A stretch of 64,000 nucleotides of DNA from Macrostomum hystrix (Eukaryota; Platyhelminthes; Macrostomidae). The position numbers and the translations under genes are program-made. Positions 32,136 through 44,600 of this stretch are shown one piece after another; positions within the stretch are counted from its first letter, which is position 1; each line of letters begins with the position of its first letter. The stretch covers positions 2,039,501-2,103,500 of the forward strand of contig CATNEN010000012.1 of the NCBI GenBank assembly GCA_950097015.1, read 5' to 3'. The notes beneath the pieces were generated by a model. It was not told where the DNA came from, made no database searches, and worked only from the letters and a program-made list of their open reading frames with translations.

Positions 32136-33219
32136 TGCTTGCAAACCTTTGTGGATCAGATTTCGACGAATTAAATATTTAGCTGGCTATAAACTATTAC
32201 AATTTTTTCGCGTGGTTCGCCGAATTCCCGACTTGTTATGTTTCAGAGGCTCTATCGCTAAGTTTTCCATTGGCAAACAAGAACAAAAAAATAGCTATTT
32301 CTTTATTTATTTTTTTATTTTTTCTGAGTTGTTCAAAATTCAAAATTCGTAAAATTTTAGTTTCATTACTTTGAAGAATTGTTTAATTCAAGGACCGTTA
32401 AATTCCGCATTCGTTTAATAACAGATTTCTGGAATTTTAGAATCGTTAAATTTGCAGATTTGTTATGAAAATTCAATTAGTTATTAGAAACCGTTAAGCA
32501 GATTCTATTGTATGTGTGAGTAGTTATAATGCTAATAGGCAACATGCTAATTACCAAGACCAATAATCACAGGTCTGATCCTATAAATTATGCATATAAT
32601 ATAGCTCCTCAGTCGCCTTAGGGCAATTAAATGGAATTCTTTAAGGACAGGGCGGCTTTGTTAATAGGGCCGATACTGCCCTATTAACTGCCGAACACTT
32701 TCGGCAGTGAGCGTGGCAGTGTGTGCCTGTGTGTGTGTGTTTGTCCGTAGCTCAACCAGTTGCCCAGATGCACTTAAATGTCTACAAGATCAACGCGAGA
32801 CACTCTGCCTGTACTGCATGGGAGCGGACTCAGAGGTGGGGACGAGAGCTAGATGGGGCTATAGGTGGTATTTTGAGCACAGTGTGTTATGTTTATTTAG
32901 CCATGCCAACTCATCTCAGTATAGCAGCTGTATATGTGCTTTACACTTCAGAACGGAGAGTATGTGAGCTTCACGTTAGATTTTTTTGACGCCCCACAGT
33001 ATGTGCGTCCAGATAGATGCATCTTAATTAATGCGATTGAGTATCTAACTAAACTAACATAGGCCCTGTTATTCATTGCCACTCGTTTGGGTAAACTTTC
33101 TTATATGTAGGAAAGTCTAGAAACTTTAAACTAGGGGTCGAAAAACTCTGCTCCGCCCACCTGATAAGGCCGGGAAAGCTACTGTGGAGCCCTCTGGCAC
33201 CTTCCAGCACCTCCGCTGT

Positions 33220-33815
33220 CTCCCGCGTCTCATCTCTACCCTGTCTCATCTCTCCCGCGTCTCATCTCTACCCTGTCTCATCTCTCCCGCGTCTCATCTC
33301 TACCCTGTCTCATCTCTCCCGCGTCTCATCTCTACCCTGTCTCATCTCTCCCGCGTCTCATCTCTACCCTGTCTCATCTCTCCCGCGTCTCATCTCTACC
33401 CTGTCTCATCTCTCCCGCGTCTCATCTCTACCCTGTCTCATCTCTCCCGCGTCTCATCTCTACCCTGTCTCATCTCTCCCGCGTCTCATCTCTACCCTGT
33501 CTCATCTCTCCCGCGTCTCATCTCTACCCTGTCTCATCTCTCCCGCGTCTCATCTCTACCCTGTCTCATCTCTCCCGCGTCTCATCTCTACCCTGTCTCA
33601 TCTCTCCCCTATCTCATCTCTCCCGCGTCTCATCTCTACCCTGTCTCATCTCTCTCGCGTCTCATCTCTCCCGCGTCTCATCTCTCCCCTATCTCATCTC
33701 TCCCGCGTCTCATCTCTCCCGCGTCTCATCTCTGCCGTGTCTTATCTCTCCCAAGTCTGATCTCTACCCTGTCTCATCTCTCCTCTGTCTCATCTCTACC
33801 CTGTCTCATCTCTCC
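33220..33815. repeat. 32-bp (2 x 16) pyrimidine-rich minisatellite
   Basis: The array alternates TCTCATCTCTACCCTG and TCTCATCTCTCCCGCG, a dimeric 32-bp period. It is very regular up to about 33600, then mixed. The plus strand is almost purely pyrimidine apart from A and G in fixed places. Confidence 0.94.
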
Positions 33816-34684
33816 CCTGTCAATAACCTGTGAACAAAGTACCGCTTGTTCTTTGTAAATGTACTTTTATTTGAATGAATGGTTTTAAAATGTTGCTTGT
33901 TGACGCCGTTGTGTGCCTGGTGGTATATTCGCCGTAATGTGGAATTCAGTGGTTAACCTAACCTATATGTGCTTCTATCTCTATGTGTTTATGCTAAGTT
34001 TGCATTTTTACGCTCTTAATAATGCACTTTCTTTGTTCCTAAGCCGAGACGGCAACGGAAGCTATTTTTCGCGTTCAGTTGCTAAGGGAGGAGGAAAGAA
34101 AGGTCTTATAGAAAGCTGGAGGATGATTAGATGGTCTTGGACTAAAAGCGAGGCACGTACAGCACACAGTGGCTAGAAATGTATGAGGGATATCTCTCCG
34201 CTTCTTCATCCTCTACCAAATATATATATTTCCCCACTGACATCCAGGCTGCCCCTCACTGAGTGACCAGATCCCAGATACTCGGTTCTTCGTCCCTCTT
34301 GAACGGATGAAGTACTTTACGCTGATTTTGATGTTCGCCCAACAGCACAACACGCCGCGAGGTTGTGCAGTGTTTAGGCCAGAATTGGAACAAAACGGTG
34401 CACTTTAGCCTTATAGCACATTATCCACGTACAGTATCCCCGTGTCTTCCCTAGAAGCGATCAAACTTAATCAACACAGCAATAGTAACAGATCACATTT
34501 TCTTCTTCATCTCCCAAATATTCAACAAATATTTGGAAAATATTTGAAAATATTTTCCACATGAAAAATCCAGAAAACGGGCTAGAATATTCCGCTCCAT
34601 GAGGTGAAACAACTTCTAGAACAAAAAACATCAGCATTACTCCTGACATTCGATTTTCGTCGAATATTCCGCTTCATGCGATGA

Positions 34685-34722
34685 GGGTTAGGGTTAGGGT
34701 TAGGGTTAGGGTTAGGGTTAGG
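34685..34722 (+). repeat. Short interstitial TTAGGG tract
   Basis: Six perfect GGGTTA units are followed by GGCTATGGTTAGGG. Just upstream, GAATATTCCGCTYCATG occurs twice (34585 and 34662). Too short to be a telomere; it fits an interstitial telomeric sequence. Confidence 0.93.
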
Positions 34723-35714
34723 CTATGGTTAGGGCAAAAACCACCAATTTTTTCTGCTCACAAAATGTCATGATGTAACCATGTCAGCTATTATGATCGA
34801 TTATATATTATACTTATATTAAACTTATCTTCTTACTATATTCTTGAATCAATATTGATTTAGGTTTTGGTTTCGAGGTCAATAGTGTTTTTGACAAGTT
34901 TTCGAATATCTCGTCTCGGACGGCTTTGAAAGTAAGTTCATTGTAAAGGGCTGAAAAAGTTTAAAACAAATGGTTGACTTTCAGGACAATTTGTCATTCG
35001 GTTTGGGAGCTATTGTGAAGTAGGCAGTGGGTATTTGAAATACCCCGTGGTCTCTTCCCAAGGGGGATAATAGCGTGGTGTTCCAGCTGTTTATTTATGC
35101 CTGTCTCAAGGCAATATTGACCCAGATTTTGTCAGTTGAACCAGATTTGGACAGCCAGCTCCTCAACCAACTCTTGAGTCAACATCTGAGTTCTGCTGAT
35201 GAAGCTCAAACAGATAAATGAACGTTGAGTTTTATCCCGCTTATCACAACTCGACAGCTGCCAATCTGCAAGGAGCTCAGCAGTATAGCATAGCGTTATG
35301 AATTATGAACTATTAAGTACAGATTTGCTCAAATCTTAAAAAATGGAATTTATAGTATAACATATGGCCGGACTCGATTTTTGTTAATTTCAGCAGGCAG
35401 ATTAACTAGGAATAAAATTACATTCTAGCAAGTAAGATTCATTATTACCTAAATGGGACATTTTCCAGCTGCCTCATCAATAATTTGCATCCAAATAAGT
35501 GTGACTCATCAGTTTATAGTATTAGGATAGGCAGAAAGAGTCCTGAGTATAGGCTCATTAAAATTAGTTTGAGCTGCTCTCAAAATCCTCTAAACATGTG
35601 CATGCATATGGCAACCAGCTAAAGTCTTCGTGGAGCCGTGGCGAAGCCGGGATATTTTTGAGAGGGCCGTCACCTAGTGTTTTTCGTTGGGAATAACTTT
35701 CATTCGGGGGACTG

Positions 35715-38335
35715 CCTTGGGATTGTGGGTGGATAGCCTTGGATTTGTGGGTGGACTGCATTGGATTTGTGGGTGGATAGCCTTGGATTTGTGGGTGGAT
35801 TGCCTTGGATTTGTGGGTGGATAGCCTTGGGTTTGTGGGTGAATTGCCTTGGATTTGTGGGTGGACTGCCTTGGATTTGTGGGTGGATTGCCTTGGATTT
35901 GTGGGTGGATTGCCTTGGATTTGTGGGTGGATTGCCTTGGATTTGTGGGTGGACTGCATTGGATTTGTGGGTGGATTGCCTTGGATTTGTGGGTGGATAG
36001 CCTTGGATTTGTGGGTGGATAGCCTTGGGTTTGTGGGTAAATTGCCTTGGATTTGTGGGTGGATAGCCTTGGATTTGTGGGTGGATTGCCTTGGATTTGT
36101 GGGTGGACTGCATTGGATTTGTGGGTGGATAGCCTTGGATTTGTGGGTGGATAGCCTTGGATTTGTGGGTGGATAGCCTTGGGTTTGTGGGTGAATTGCC
36201 TTGGATTTGTGGGTGGACTGCATTGGATTTGTGGGTGGATAGCCTTGGATTTGTGGGTGGATAGCCTTGGATTTGTGGGTGGATAGCCTTGGGTTTGTGG
36301 GTGAATTGCCTTGGATTTGTGGGTGGACTGCCTTGGATTTGTGGGTGGATTGCCTTGGATTTGTGGGTGGATTGCCTTGGATTTGTGGGTGGATTGCCTT
36401 GGATTTGTGGGTGGACTGCATTGGATTTGTGGGTGGATTGCCTTGGATTTGTGGGTGGATAGCCTTGGATTTGTGGGTGGATAGCCTTGGGTTTGTGGGT
36501 GAATTGCCTTGGATTTGTGGGTGGATAGCCTTGGATTTGTGGGTGGATTGCCTTGGATTTGTGGGTGGATAGCCTTGGATTTGTGGGTGGACTGCATTGG
36601 ATTTGTGGGTAGATAGCCTTGGATTTGTGGGTGGACTGCATTGGATTTGTGGGTGGATTGCCTTGGATTTGTGCGTGGACTGCTTTGGATTTGTGGGTGA
36701 ATTGCCTTGGATTTGTGGGTGGATTGCCTTGGATTTGTGGGTGGATAGCCTTGGATTTGTGGGTGGATAGCCTTGGATTTGTGGGTGGATAGCCTTGGAT
36801 CTGTGGGTGGATTGCCTTGGATTTGTGGGTGAATAGCCTTGGATTTGTGGGTGGACTGCATTGGATTTGTGGGTGGATAGCCTTGGATTTGTGGGTGGAT
36901 AGCCTTGGATTTGTGGGTGGATTGCCTTGGATTTGTGGGTGGATAGCCTTGGATTTGTGGGTGGATAGCCTTGGATCTGTGGGTGGATAGCCTTGGATTT
37001 GTGGGTGGACTGCATTGGATTTGTGGGTGGATTGCATTGGATTTGTGGGTGGATAGCCTTGGATTTGTGGGTGGATAGCCTTGGATCTGTGGGTGGATTG
37101 CCTTGGATTTGTGGGTGGACTGCATTGGATTTGTGGGTGGACTGCATTGGATTTGTGGGTGGACTGCATTGGATTTGTGGGGATTGCCTTGGATTTGTGG
37201 GTGGATAGCCTTGGATCTGTGGGTGGATAGCCTTGGATTTGTGGGTGGATAGCCTTGGATTTGTGGGTGGATTGCCTTGGATTTGTGGGTGGATAGCCTT
37301 GGATTTGTGGGTGGATTGCATTGGATTTGTGGGTGGATAGCCTTGGATTTGTGGGTGAATAGCCTTGGATTTGTGGGTGGACTGCATTGGATTTGTGGGT
37401 GGATTGCCTTGGATTTGTGGGTGGATAGCCTTGGATTTGTGGGTGGATAGCCTTGGATTTGTGGGTGGATAGCCTTGGGTTTGTGGGTGAATTGCCTTGG
37501 ATTTGTGGGTGGATAGCCTTGGATTTGTGGGTGGATTGCCTTGGATTTGTGGGTGGATAGCCTTGGATTTGTGGGTGAATTGCCTTGGATTTGTGGGTGG
37601 ATAGCCTTGGATTTGTGGGTGGATTGCCTTGGATTTGTGGGTGGATAGCCTTGGATTTGTGGGTGGATAGCCTTGGATTTGTGGGTGGATTGCCTTGGAT
37701 TTGTGGGTGGATAGCCTTGGATTTGTGGATGGACTGCATTGGATTTGTGGGTGGATTGCCTTGGATTTGTGGGTGGACTGCATTGGATTTGTGGGTAGAT
37801 AGCCTTGGATTTGTGGGTGGACTGCATTGGATTTGTGGGTAGATAGCCTTGGATTTGTGGGTGGACTGCATTGGATTTGTGGGTGGATTGCCTTGGATTT
37901 GTGCGTGGACTGCTTTGGATTTGTGGGTGAATTGCCTTGGATTTGTGGGTGGATTGCCTTGGATTTGTGGGTGGATAGCCTTGGATTTGTGGGTGGACTG
38001 CATTGGATTTGTGGGTGGACTGCCTTGGATTTGTAGGTGGATAGCCTTGGATTTGTGGGTGGATTGCCTTGGATTTGTGGGTGGATTGCCTTGGATTTGT
38101 GCGTGGACTGCTTTGGATTTGTGGGTGAATTGCCTTGGATTTGTGGGTGGATTGCCTTGGATTTGTGGGTGGATAGCCTTGGATTTGTGGGTGGATTGCC
38201 TTGGATTTTTTGGTGGATTGCCTTGCATTTGGATTTGTGGGTGGATTGCCTTGGATTTGTGGGTGGACTGCTTTGGATTTGTGGGTGGATAGCCTTGGAT
38301 TTGTGCGTGGACTGCTTTGGATTTGTGGGTGAATT
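35715..38335. repeat. 22-bp minisatellite, about 119 copies
   Basis: The core unit is TTGGATTTGTGGGTGGATAG plus CC, with variants TGCC, CTGCA and CTGCT. Because 22 is not divisible by three yet the unit lacks stops on the minus strand, all three minus frames are open for 739-912 codons with the same peptide. A block near 35805 recurs near 36267, a shift of 462 bp (21 units). Confidence 0.97.
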
Positions 38336-39116
38336 GCTAGATCAGGGGAGACGCTCCTTCGATACATTTTTTTTCTGCCAAACTGCGTACAACTAATATA
38401 TTGATGTATCAATAATTCGTTCCAGTCTGATCTAGTTTTCTGTCACGCCTGAACTGCATGAATGATTAACTGCATATGCACTAAATAATGTTTATATAAA
38501 AAGATAAGATTATATATCTGGGGATGAGGAACTGTGAAAACAAGATGTGTTGAAAATAACCGAGCGTACTATATTGTTGTCTCATATTCACAATGCGTGT
38601 GCTGCAGCTTGATAACATTTCATATAAGGTAGATTTTTTGGGTGGACCTGTGCACTTCCTTAGTGCTTCGCCCATTAGCTTAAACTAATGTAAATGTAGC
38701 TCGTATATATCGAATTACAACTGGGTTCATTTCCACAGTTTCTACGGTTCTATTAAAAAGTTTTCCGCTTTGAATAACAGTTGTCGCTGTCTGGTCTATA
38801 ATGTATGCAAGTTAGTATAAACGTTGGTTAGTATGCTTTTTATTTGATTAAATTAACGCTTTTGTGACCCACTTTTTGCAAGATTGTGTGGGGCCCTATA
38901 AATGCGGCATAAATCATATTTTGGTACCAGGTCGGAAAGAGACTTATAAAAGCGCGTGCTATCAAGTTTCTGATAAATTGGTAAGAGATGAGAGAGGCAA
39001 TGGACAGGGTAGAGAGGCATTGGTGAGGGGAGTGGGATGAGGAGAAAGAGGAATGAGAGCGGAGACAGGTATTGTGTTAAATATAAATTGCGAGTTACCA
39101 CGAGTTACCACGGTGT

Positions 39117-40025
39117 TAACTGTGGTAGGTTGCAGTGATAACTGTGGTAGGTTGCAGTGGTAACTGGTAGGTTGCAGTGGTAACTGTGGTAGGTTGCAGT
39201 GGTAACTGTGGTAGGTTGCAGTGGTAACTGGTAGGTTGCAGTGGTAACTGTGGTAGGTTGCAGTGGTAACTGTGGTAGGTTGCAGTGGTAACTGTGGTAG
39301 GTTGCAGTGGTAACTGGTAGGTTGCAGTGGTAACTGTGGTAGGTTGCAGTGGTAACTGTGGTAGGTTGCAGTGGTAACTGGTAGGTTGCAGTGGTAACTG
39401 TGGTAGGTTGCAGTGGTAACTGGTAGGTTGCAGTGGTAACTGTGGTAGGTTGCAGTGGTAACTGTGGTAGGTTGCAGTGGTAACTGGTAGGTTGCAGTGG
39501 TAACTGTGGTAGGTTGCAGTGGTAACTGGTAGGTTGCAGTGGTAACTGGTAGGTTGCAGTGGTAACTGTGGTAGGTTGCAGTGGTAACTGTGGTAGGTTG
39601 CAGTGGTAACTGTGGTAGGTTGCAGTGGTAACTGTGGTAGGTTGCAGTGGTAACTGTGGTAGGTTGCAGTGGTAACTGGTAGGTTGCAGTGGTAACTGTG
39701 GTAGGTTGCAGTGGTAACTGTGGTAGGTTGCAGTGGTAACTGGTAGGTTGCAGTGGTAACTGTGGTAGGTTGCAGTGGTAACTGGTAGGTTGCAGTGGTA
39801 ACTGGTAGGTTGCAGTGGTAACTGTGGTAGGTTGCAGTGGTAACTGTGGTAGGTTGCAGTGGTAACTGGTAGGTTGCAGTGGTAACTGTGGTAGGTTGCA
39901 GTGGTAACTGTGGTAGGTTGCAGTGGTAACTGGTAGGTTGCAGTGGTAACTGTGGTAGGTTGCAGTGGTAACTGGTAGGTTGCAGTGGTAACTGTGGTAG
40001 GTTGCAGTGGTAACTGTGGTAGGTA
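39117..40025. repeat. 22/20-bp minisatellite
   Basis: Two unit lengths are interspersed: TAACTGTGGTAGGTTGCAGTGG (22 bp, TG present) and TAACTGGTAGGTTGCAGTGG (20 bp, TG absent). There are about 42 units in total. Two false open frames of more than 300 codons cross it on the minus strand. Confidence 0.96.
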
Positions 40026-41628
40026 TTGCATTTAATAGTATAGCTCATAGATCTGGCGACACAACATTGCTGCGAGCGAAAATGTGGCTCTGCGTTTGCT
40101 CGTAGTCCCATAGGACTAAAATTACGATTACAATGAGTTGAAAATGATCGAACACACCGGAACTAGAGTGGTATATCGAATCTGCCGATGCTGTTAAATT
40201 CTGTCAACTACAGGAGATTCAGACAGTCTGTGAGAGAGAGCATTGCTTGAAAATTGCTAGCCTCTGATAGATTTAAGCGACACTTCAAAATTTGTACTTT
40301 TATTATTGTTGCCTGCGGCTGCAGACAAGCAGAGCTGCAAGCTCGTTTCGGGCAATTTTGTGTTGATTTTCATATTTGTTCTTGGCGCAAGTTTCAACAT
40401 AGACTTGGGGACTGTCAGCAAGAAGTGGTCCAACTGCCACAGGCGGGCCTCGGCCTGCAAGCGGGGGGGCCATTGTTCTTAATTGGTTATTATTTTAGTT
40501 TCTTAAACTAAATGCAGCAGAGAGTTGAGACAGAGAGACAACTGTGCTGCAACTGCTATGAGTTTTTTTACTGCTTCAGACAGCATTTTTCTTCATTTCT
40601 TGTTTTTCTTGCTTTTTGCAGTTTATCTAAGCTGAGAGGGTGACACACCCTGGATACAGGCCATGTCTGGGGTTGGGGACTATATTAGTTGTTTGAGAGC
40701 ACGGCCATAAAGCTCATAAGGGTTTGAGAAGGAGGGAGGGAGGGCTGTATCAGGGTTAGCCGAGGACATGGCAGCCTCAACTACACACACGCATGCATGC
40801 GATGTGGACAAATACTGGCTTGTAGGAAAGACAGACACAGGAGGGTGAGAAAGAAGGAAATACACTTGGGGAATAGCTTTCTTTTTGTGCTAGAAAGGTG
40901 GACAGACAGACTAAAGAGGAAATGAGGGAGCGAAGACATAATCATGGTTATATATTGGCCACCTCTCTTTGTTCCGTATAGGAAAAAAGCCACCCTTGAT
41001 TAATAGTCGGGGAGATTCTAGGTCGCTTGATCTCTTCTTCACGTTCCCCCGGGCTCTGCCTCCCCTTTCTCTTACTCTCTGGCCTTCATGTACTTTGGCT
41101 TGGCTTCAGAATTCAATGCGTTCACTGAGGAGCGAGTGAGTGTGTGCGAGAGAGAGAGAGGGAGAGTTCACACTGAGAAGACTGGCGCCTCCCCTCCCTC
41201 AGAGTTGCGGCCCCGCCATTGGCCTCAGATCGGTTTGGACGCCTTTGTAGGCAGTCAGTTTAGTCCCTTCCCTTCATATTGCTGTTCCCATTCTATGTCT
41301 GTTCCGCCTCTCTGTCTCTCTCTCTCTCAGCCTAAAACTCCCCTCTTTGCCTTTCAAAGCTTTGGCGCCTTCTCATTGGCTGTGGCTGCACACTGTATTA
41401 ACAACAGTTAAGAAACTAAAGTAATATTTCAGTCTGGGCTAGATTGTACATGCCCGATGCAAGCGAGCTAGCCAGAGACAGGCGCAGAGAAAGTCAGAAA
41501 GAGAAATAAACAACTGTAAGCGGAACTCGTCGGAACTGACTAAATAGCGATCCCCAGTTCCTATTCAGAATACGAATTCCTAAATTAGAATGAGGAAACC
41601 TCACTGACTTCCGATTCGAGCTGAGACT

Positions 41629-44600
41629 ATGAATTTGAAGCTGCTGCTGCTGCTGCTGCAGCAGCTTCTGTGCCGACCAGCCGTTGGCTTGTTCCTGCAC
41701 ACCACCTCGGCGATTGTTCGAAGTCCGCCAACAATGCCAACTGAACCGTCTGTAAGATCATTGTTTGGCTATCGAGTCGCTGTAGTTCGCGACAATGACA
41801 GCGGTAAATTCTACCTGCTGGTGACGGATCCCGCTGGCTATCATTCGGACACCAAATTAGCCTCGGGAACGGCGCACCGATGCATCATCAGCTCGGCCGA
41901 CTTCAATTCCAGCGCAGAAATATGCGGCGGCTCCGGCTTGCCGTTCAGCTTCGCGCCACCGCAGTCTGAAGCGCAGAGCGGCTTCGTGAAGTTCTCCCAG
42001 TTTGGCGCCAGCCTGGCCAGCCTGTCAGACGGTCAGTTTGTCGTGTGCGCTCCAGGCTACAATTTCGCCAGTCCAACTTTCAACCTGACGGCTACGCCGG
42101 GCCTATGCGGCTACTGGCGCTCGCCCAGCTCAGAGCCGGTGTGGCTGCACAAATTCTTCCCCTACTTGACCGGCTCCAGGGACGAGAGAGCGTTCGCAAA
42201 CTGCCTCGGTGGCTTCCAGGCTACGCTAACGAGCACTGGCGGCGGCACCCAGCTGACAGTTTCCGGTCCGTTCTGCATGCTTCAGCGCCTCGCCCTTGTT
42301 GTCGACATCGACGCTTCTAACAATGGCAGTGTCGCTTCTAGCACTACATGGAATGTAAATAATTCTTCAAAGCTGGCCAGGCACAAAACTATTCAGAAAA
42401 ACTATCTGGGCTACTCGATGGCTGCCGATGCAGACAGCGGCAACATCTACGCTACGTCACCATTCATTCATGCTGGCTCGTCTCATGCTCACTTGCTGGC
42501 TCGTCTCAGATCCGGCGAACTTGATGCCGATTCCATCGACGCGCAAATCGGCATGCCATTTTATAACCACCTGAATCGCGCATTTAACTACATAGGCTAC
42601 TCCAGCGCCGTGATTAACAGCCCGTTGAAGCAGATAAAAAAGGCACTACTGCTCGGCGCCCCGTTCCAATCGGACGGCATCGGTGCAGATGGCCTAGACC
42701 GCGGCTGTGTTTTCGTCCTGCCACTAGAAGACCACAGAGGGAACCCTATCAACTTGGTGTCTGCGACGCCAGTCCGCTACTGCGGCACGGAGCCAGGCGG
42801 TCGTCTCGGCACTGACGTGCTGGGCATCGGCGACATTAACTACGACGGCATTGAAGACTTCGCGGTCGGCTGTCCCGGCTGTGGCGTCAACGGCAGTGGT
42901 TCGGTCTACCTGTTCCTCGGATTGTCGAACTACGCGAATCCGACTACTCAACTTGTGCCATTCGAGATTGTCGCAGCCGCCGATCTAAAAGGCCTCGCTC
43001 CGAAGCTCAGCGGTTTTGGCTGGAGTCTGGCGCTGGCTCCAGACATGGATGGCAACACCGTCAGTGAGCTAGTGGTCGGCGCCGTGACAAGCCATCACGC
43101 TGTCGTGTTGCCCGGCCGCCTGCTGCTTGTCACGGAGATTGACTACAGCTACGAAAATGCTAAATCTAAAGTCAATTTTAATCCGGACATTCCGATTGAC
43201 TTGTTCATCGAGCAACTTGTCAAACCAGTGGTGGCAACCATCCGCATGCACACGCGGCCTGGTGTGGACCTGTCCAATTACAGTTTCAACCTGCGAGTCC
43301 GGCCGGAGGAACTGGTGAGCACTGAGCAGCAGCGTAGATTTTTAATTCAGCTGACCGACTGTCCGACAGCGTCGAAGCCAGATTCCGACGGCTGGTGCCA
43401 GCTGACAAGAGCACCCGGGCCAACAGCGAACGTGATTCATTTTTCGCTGACTTTCCGCCTGCGTCCACTGCTAAATGGTCTGCGCCACTCTTCGCCCGAG
43501 GACATGCTGCGCGACATCAGCTTGCTCATGCGCTGGAACATCACCGACCGGTCTATCTCGGCTGGCCGACCCGGTGGTCTCTTTCCTGCTGTACTGCACG
43601 GTGGGCGCGTCTTCCCCGGCTACGAGGACGCTTTCTTGACAACGCTGTACCGCTTCAAGACCGGCGTCTGCGCCAAAAACTTTGAATGCGATCCTAGCGG
43701 AAATATTCACATTGAGCTGCTCAGCAGCCCCTCGGTGATGTTGAACACTTACGAGCAGCTGAATGTGAAGCTGCTAATTAATAAGGGCAGCCATTTTCCA
43801 TTCTATGGTGGTACGGCAATTCGACTGATGCCAAGCGACGGTGTACATGTCCTGGACAGTGTAACACTGCGAGAGAAAAATCCCGGCAAGAACGACACAG
43901 TTAGCAAAGCCCGCTACTGGAGCCAGCACGATGAGATCCTGCTGACGGAGCCCTTCCCTGATCCTCCGGACGTCATGACTCGAAAAGGCAGCGGCAAGCT
44001 TGAGGTCACATTGCGACTCAAGTTCGACAGTCGACGCACAGCCTACCGGGTCGGATTTCGCCTGCTGAATCTGCTGGGCGACATCGGCGGCTTCCAAGAT
44101 TTCGTCACCCGCGACAAGAATACATTAGACAACTGGGCTGAGCTGGTTGTCAACTTCAACACCAGCATCAACCTTCGGCTTCTGTCAGCCACCGACGAAT
44201 CTGCAGTTGCGGACGCGCGCCAATCAGCGAGGGAGTCTGACCTGCTGGGCCTTAGAGGCACTACCGCCGCCTCCGTGATCGGGCCGGGCCTGCAGCACAC
44301 TTTTGAGCTATTAGCATCAATGCGGCCGGCGGCGTCTATTCGCGGTATCGGCATCACCGTCCGCGTACCGTTAGTAACGGACCGGGGCCACTTATTGCTT
44401 TACTTTCCCAAGAACTCCATGGCCTGGTCGCATGCCACGGAGACTGGCAGAGCGACCAGCCAGAGCCAGTACCTGCCTGGCCTTCCATTTACTTCGGACG
44501 ATGAAGAAGGCTTCGTTGGGAATTTGGGTCGCGAGTGTCTGCCTTCAGAGCTAGACCTGGCGTTGATGATGTCCCGGCCTCCGCTGACGCTGCTGGAAAG

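Larger units (their letters stand above)
28995..41628. other. 12.6-kb region without a supportable gene, dominated by arrays
   Basis: Between the last recognised LRRIQ1 exon and the first integrin gene I find no domain or exon chain that I can defend. The missing C-terminal end of LRRIQ1 may lie here. The non-repeat parts (29700-30400, 31110-31400, 32140-33200, 33820-35700, 38340-39100, 40030-41600) are mostly AT-rich with short open frames. A segment at 34041 follows a good acceptor-like tract (TTTCTTTGTTCCTAAG), but it gives only a short frame with no clear family match. Confidence 0.5.

Noticed and set aside
31430-34722. Ancient telomere-to-telomere fusion
   Set aside because: A head-to-head fusion would read TTAGGG then CCCTAA on one strand; here the order is CCCTAA-like first and TTAGGG 3 kb later, and both tracts are short or impure.
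35564-38412. Three overlapping minus-strand open frames of 739-912 codons
   Set aside because: All three frames encode the same peptide from a 22-bp minisatellite, so openness reflects the repeat and not selection on a protein.
39105-40111. Two Thr/Tyr/Leu/Pro-rich open frames of more than 300 codons
   Set aside because: They are translations of the 22/20-bp minisatellite in two frames with no other coding evidence.
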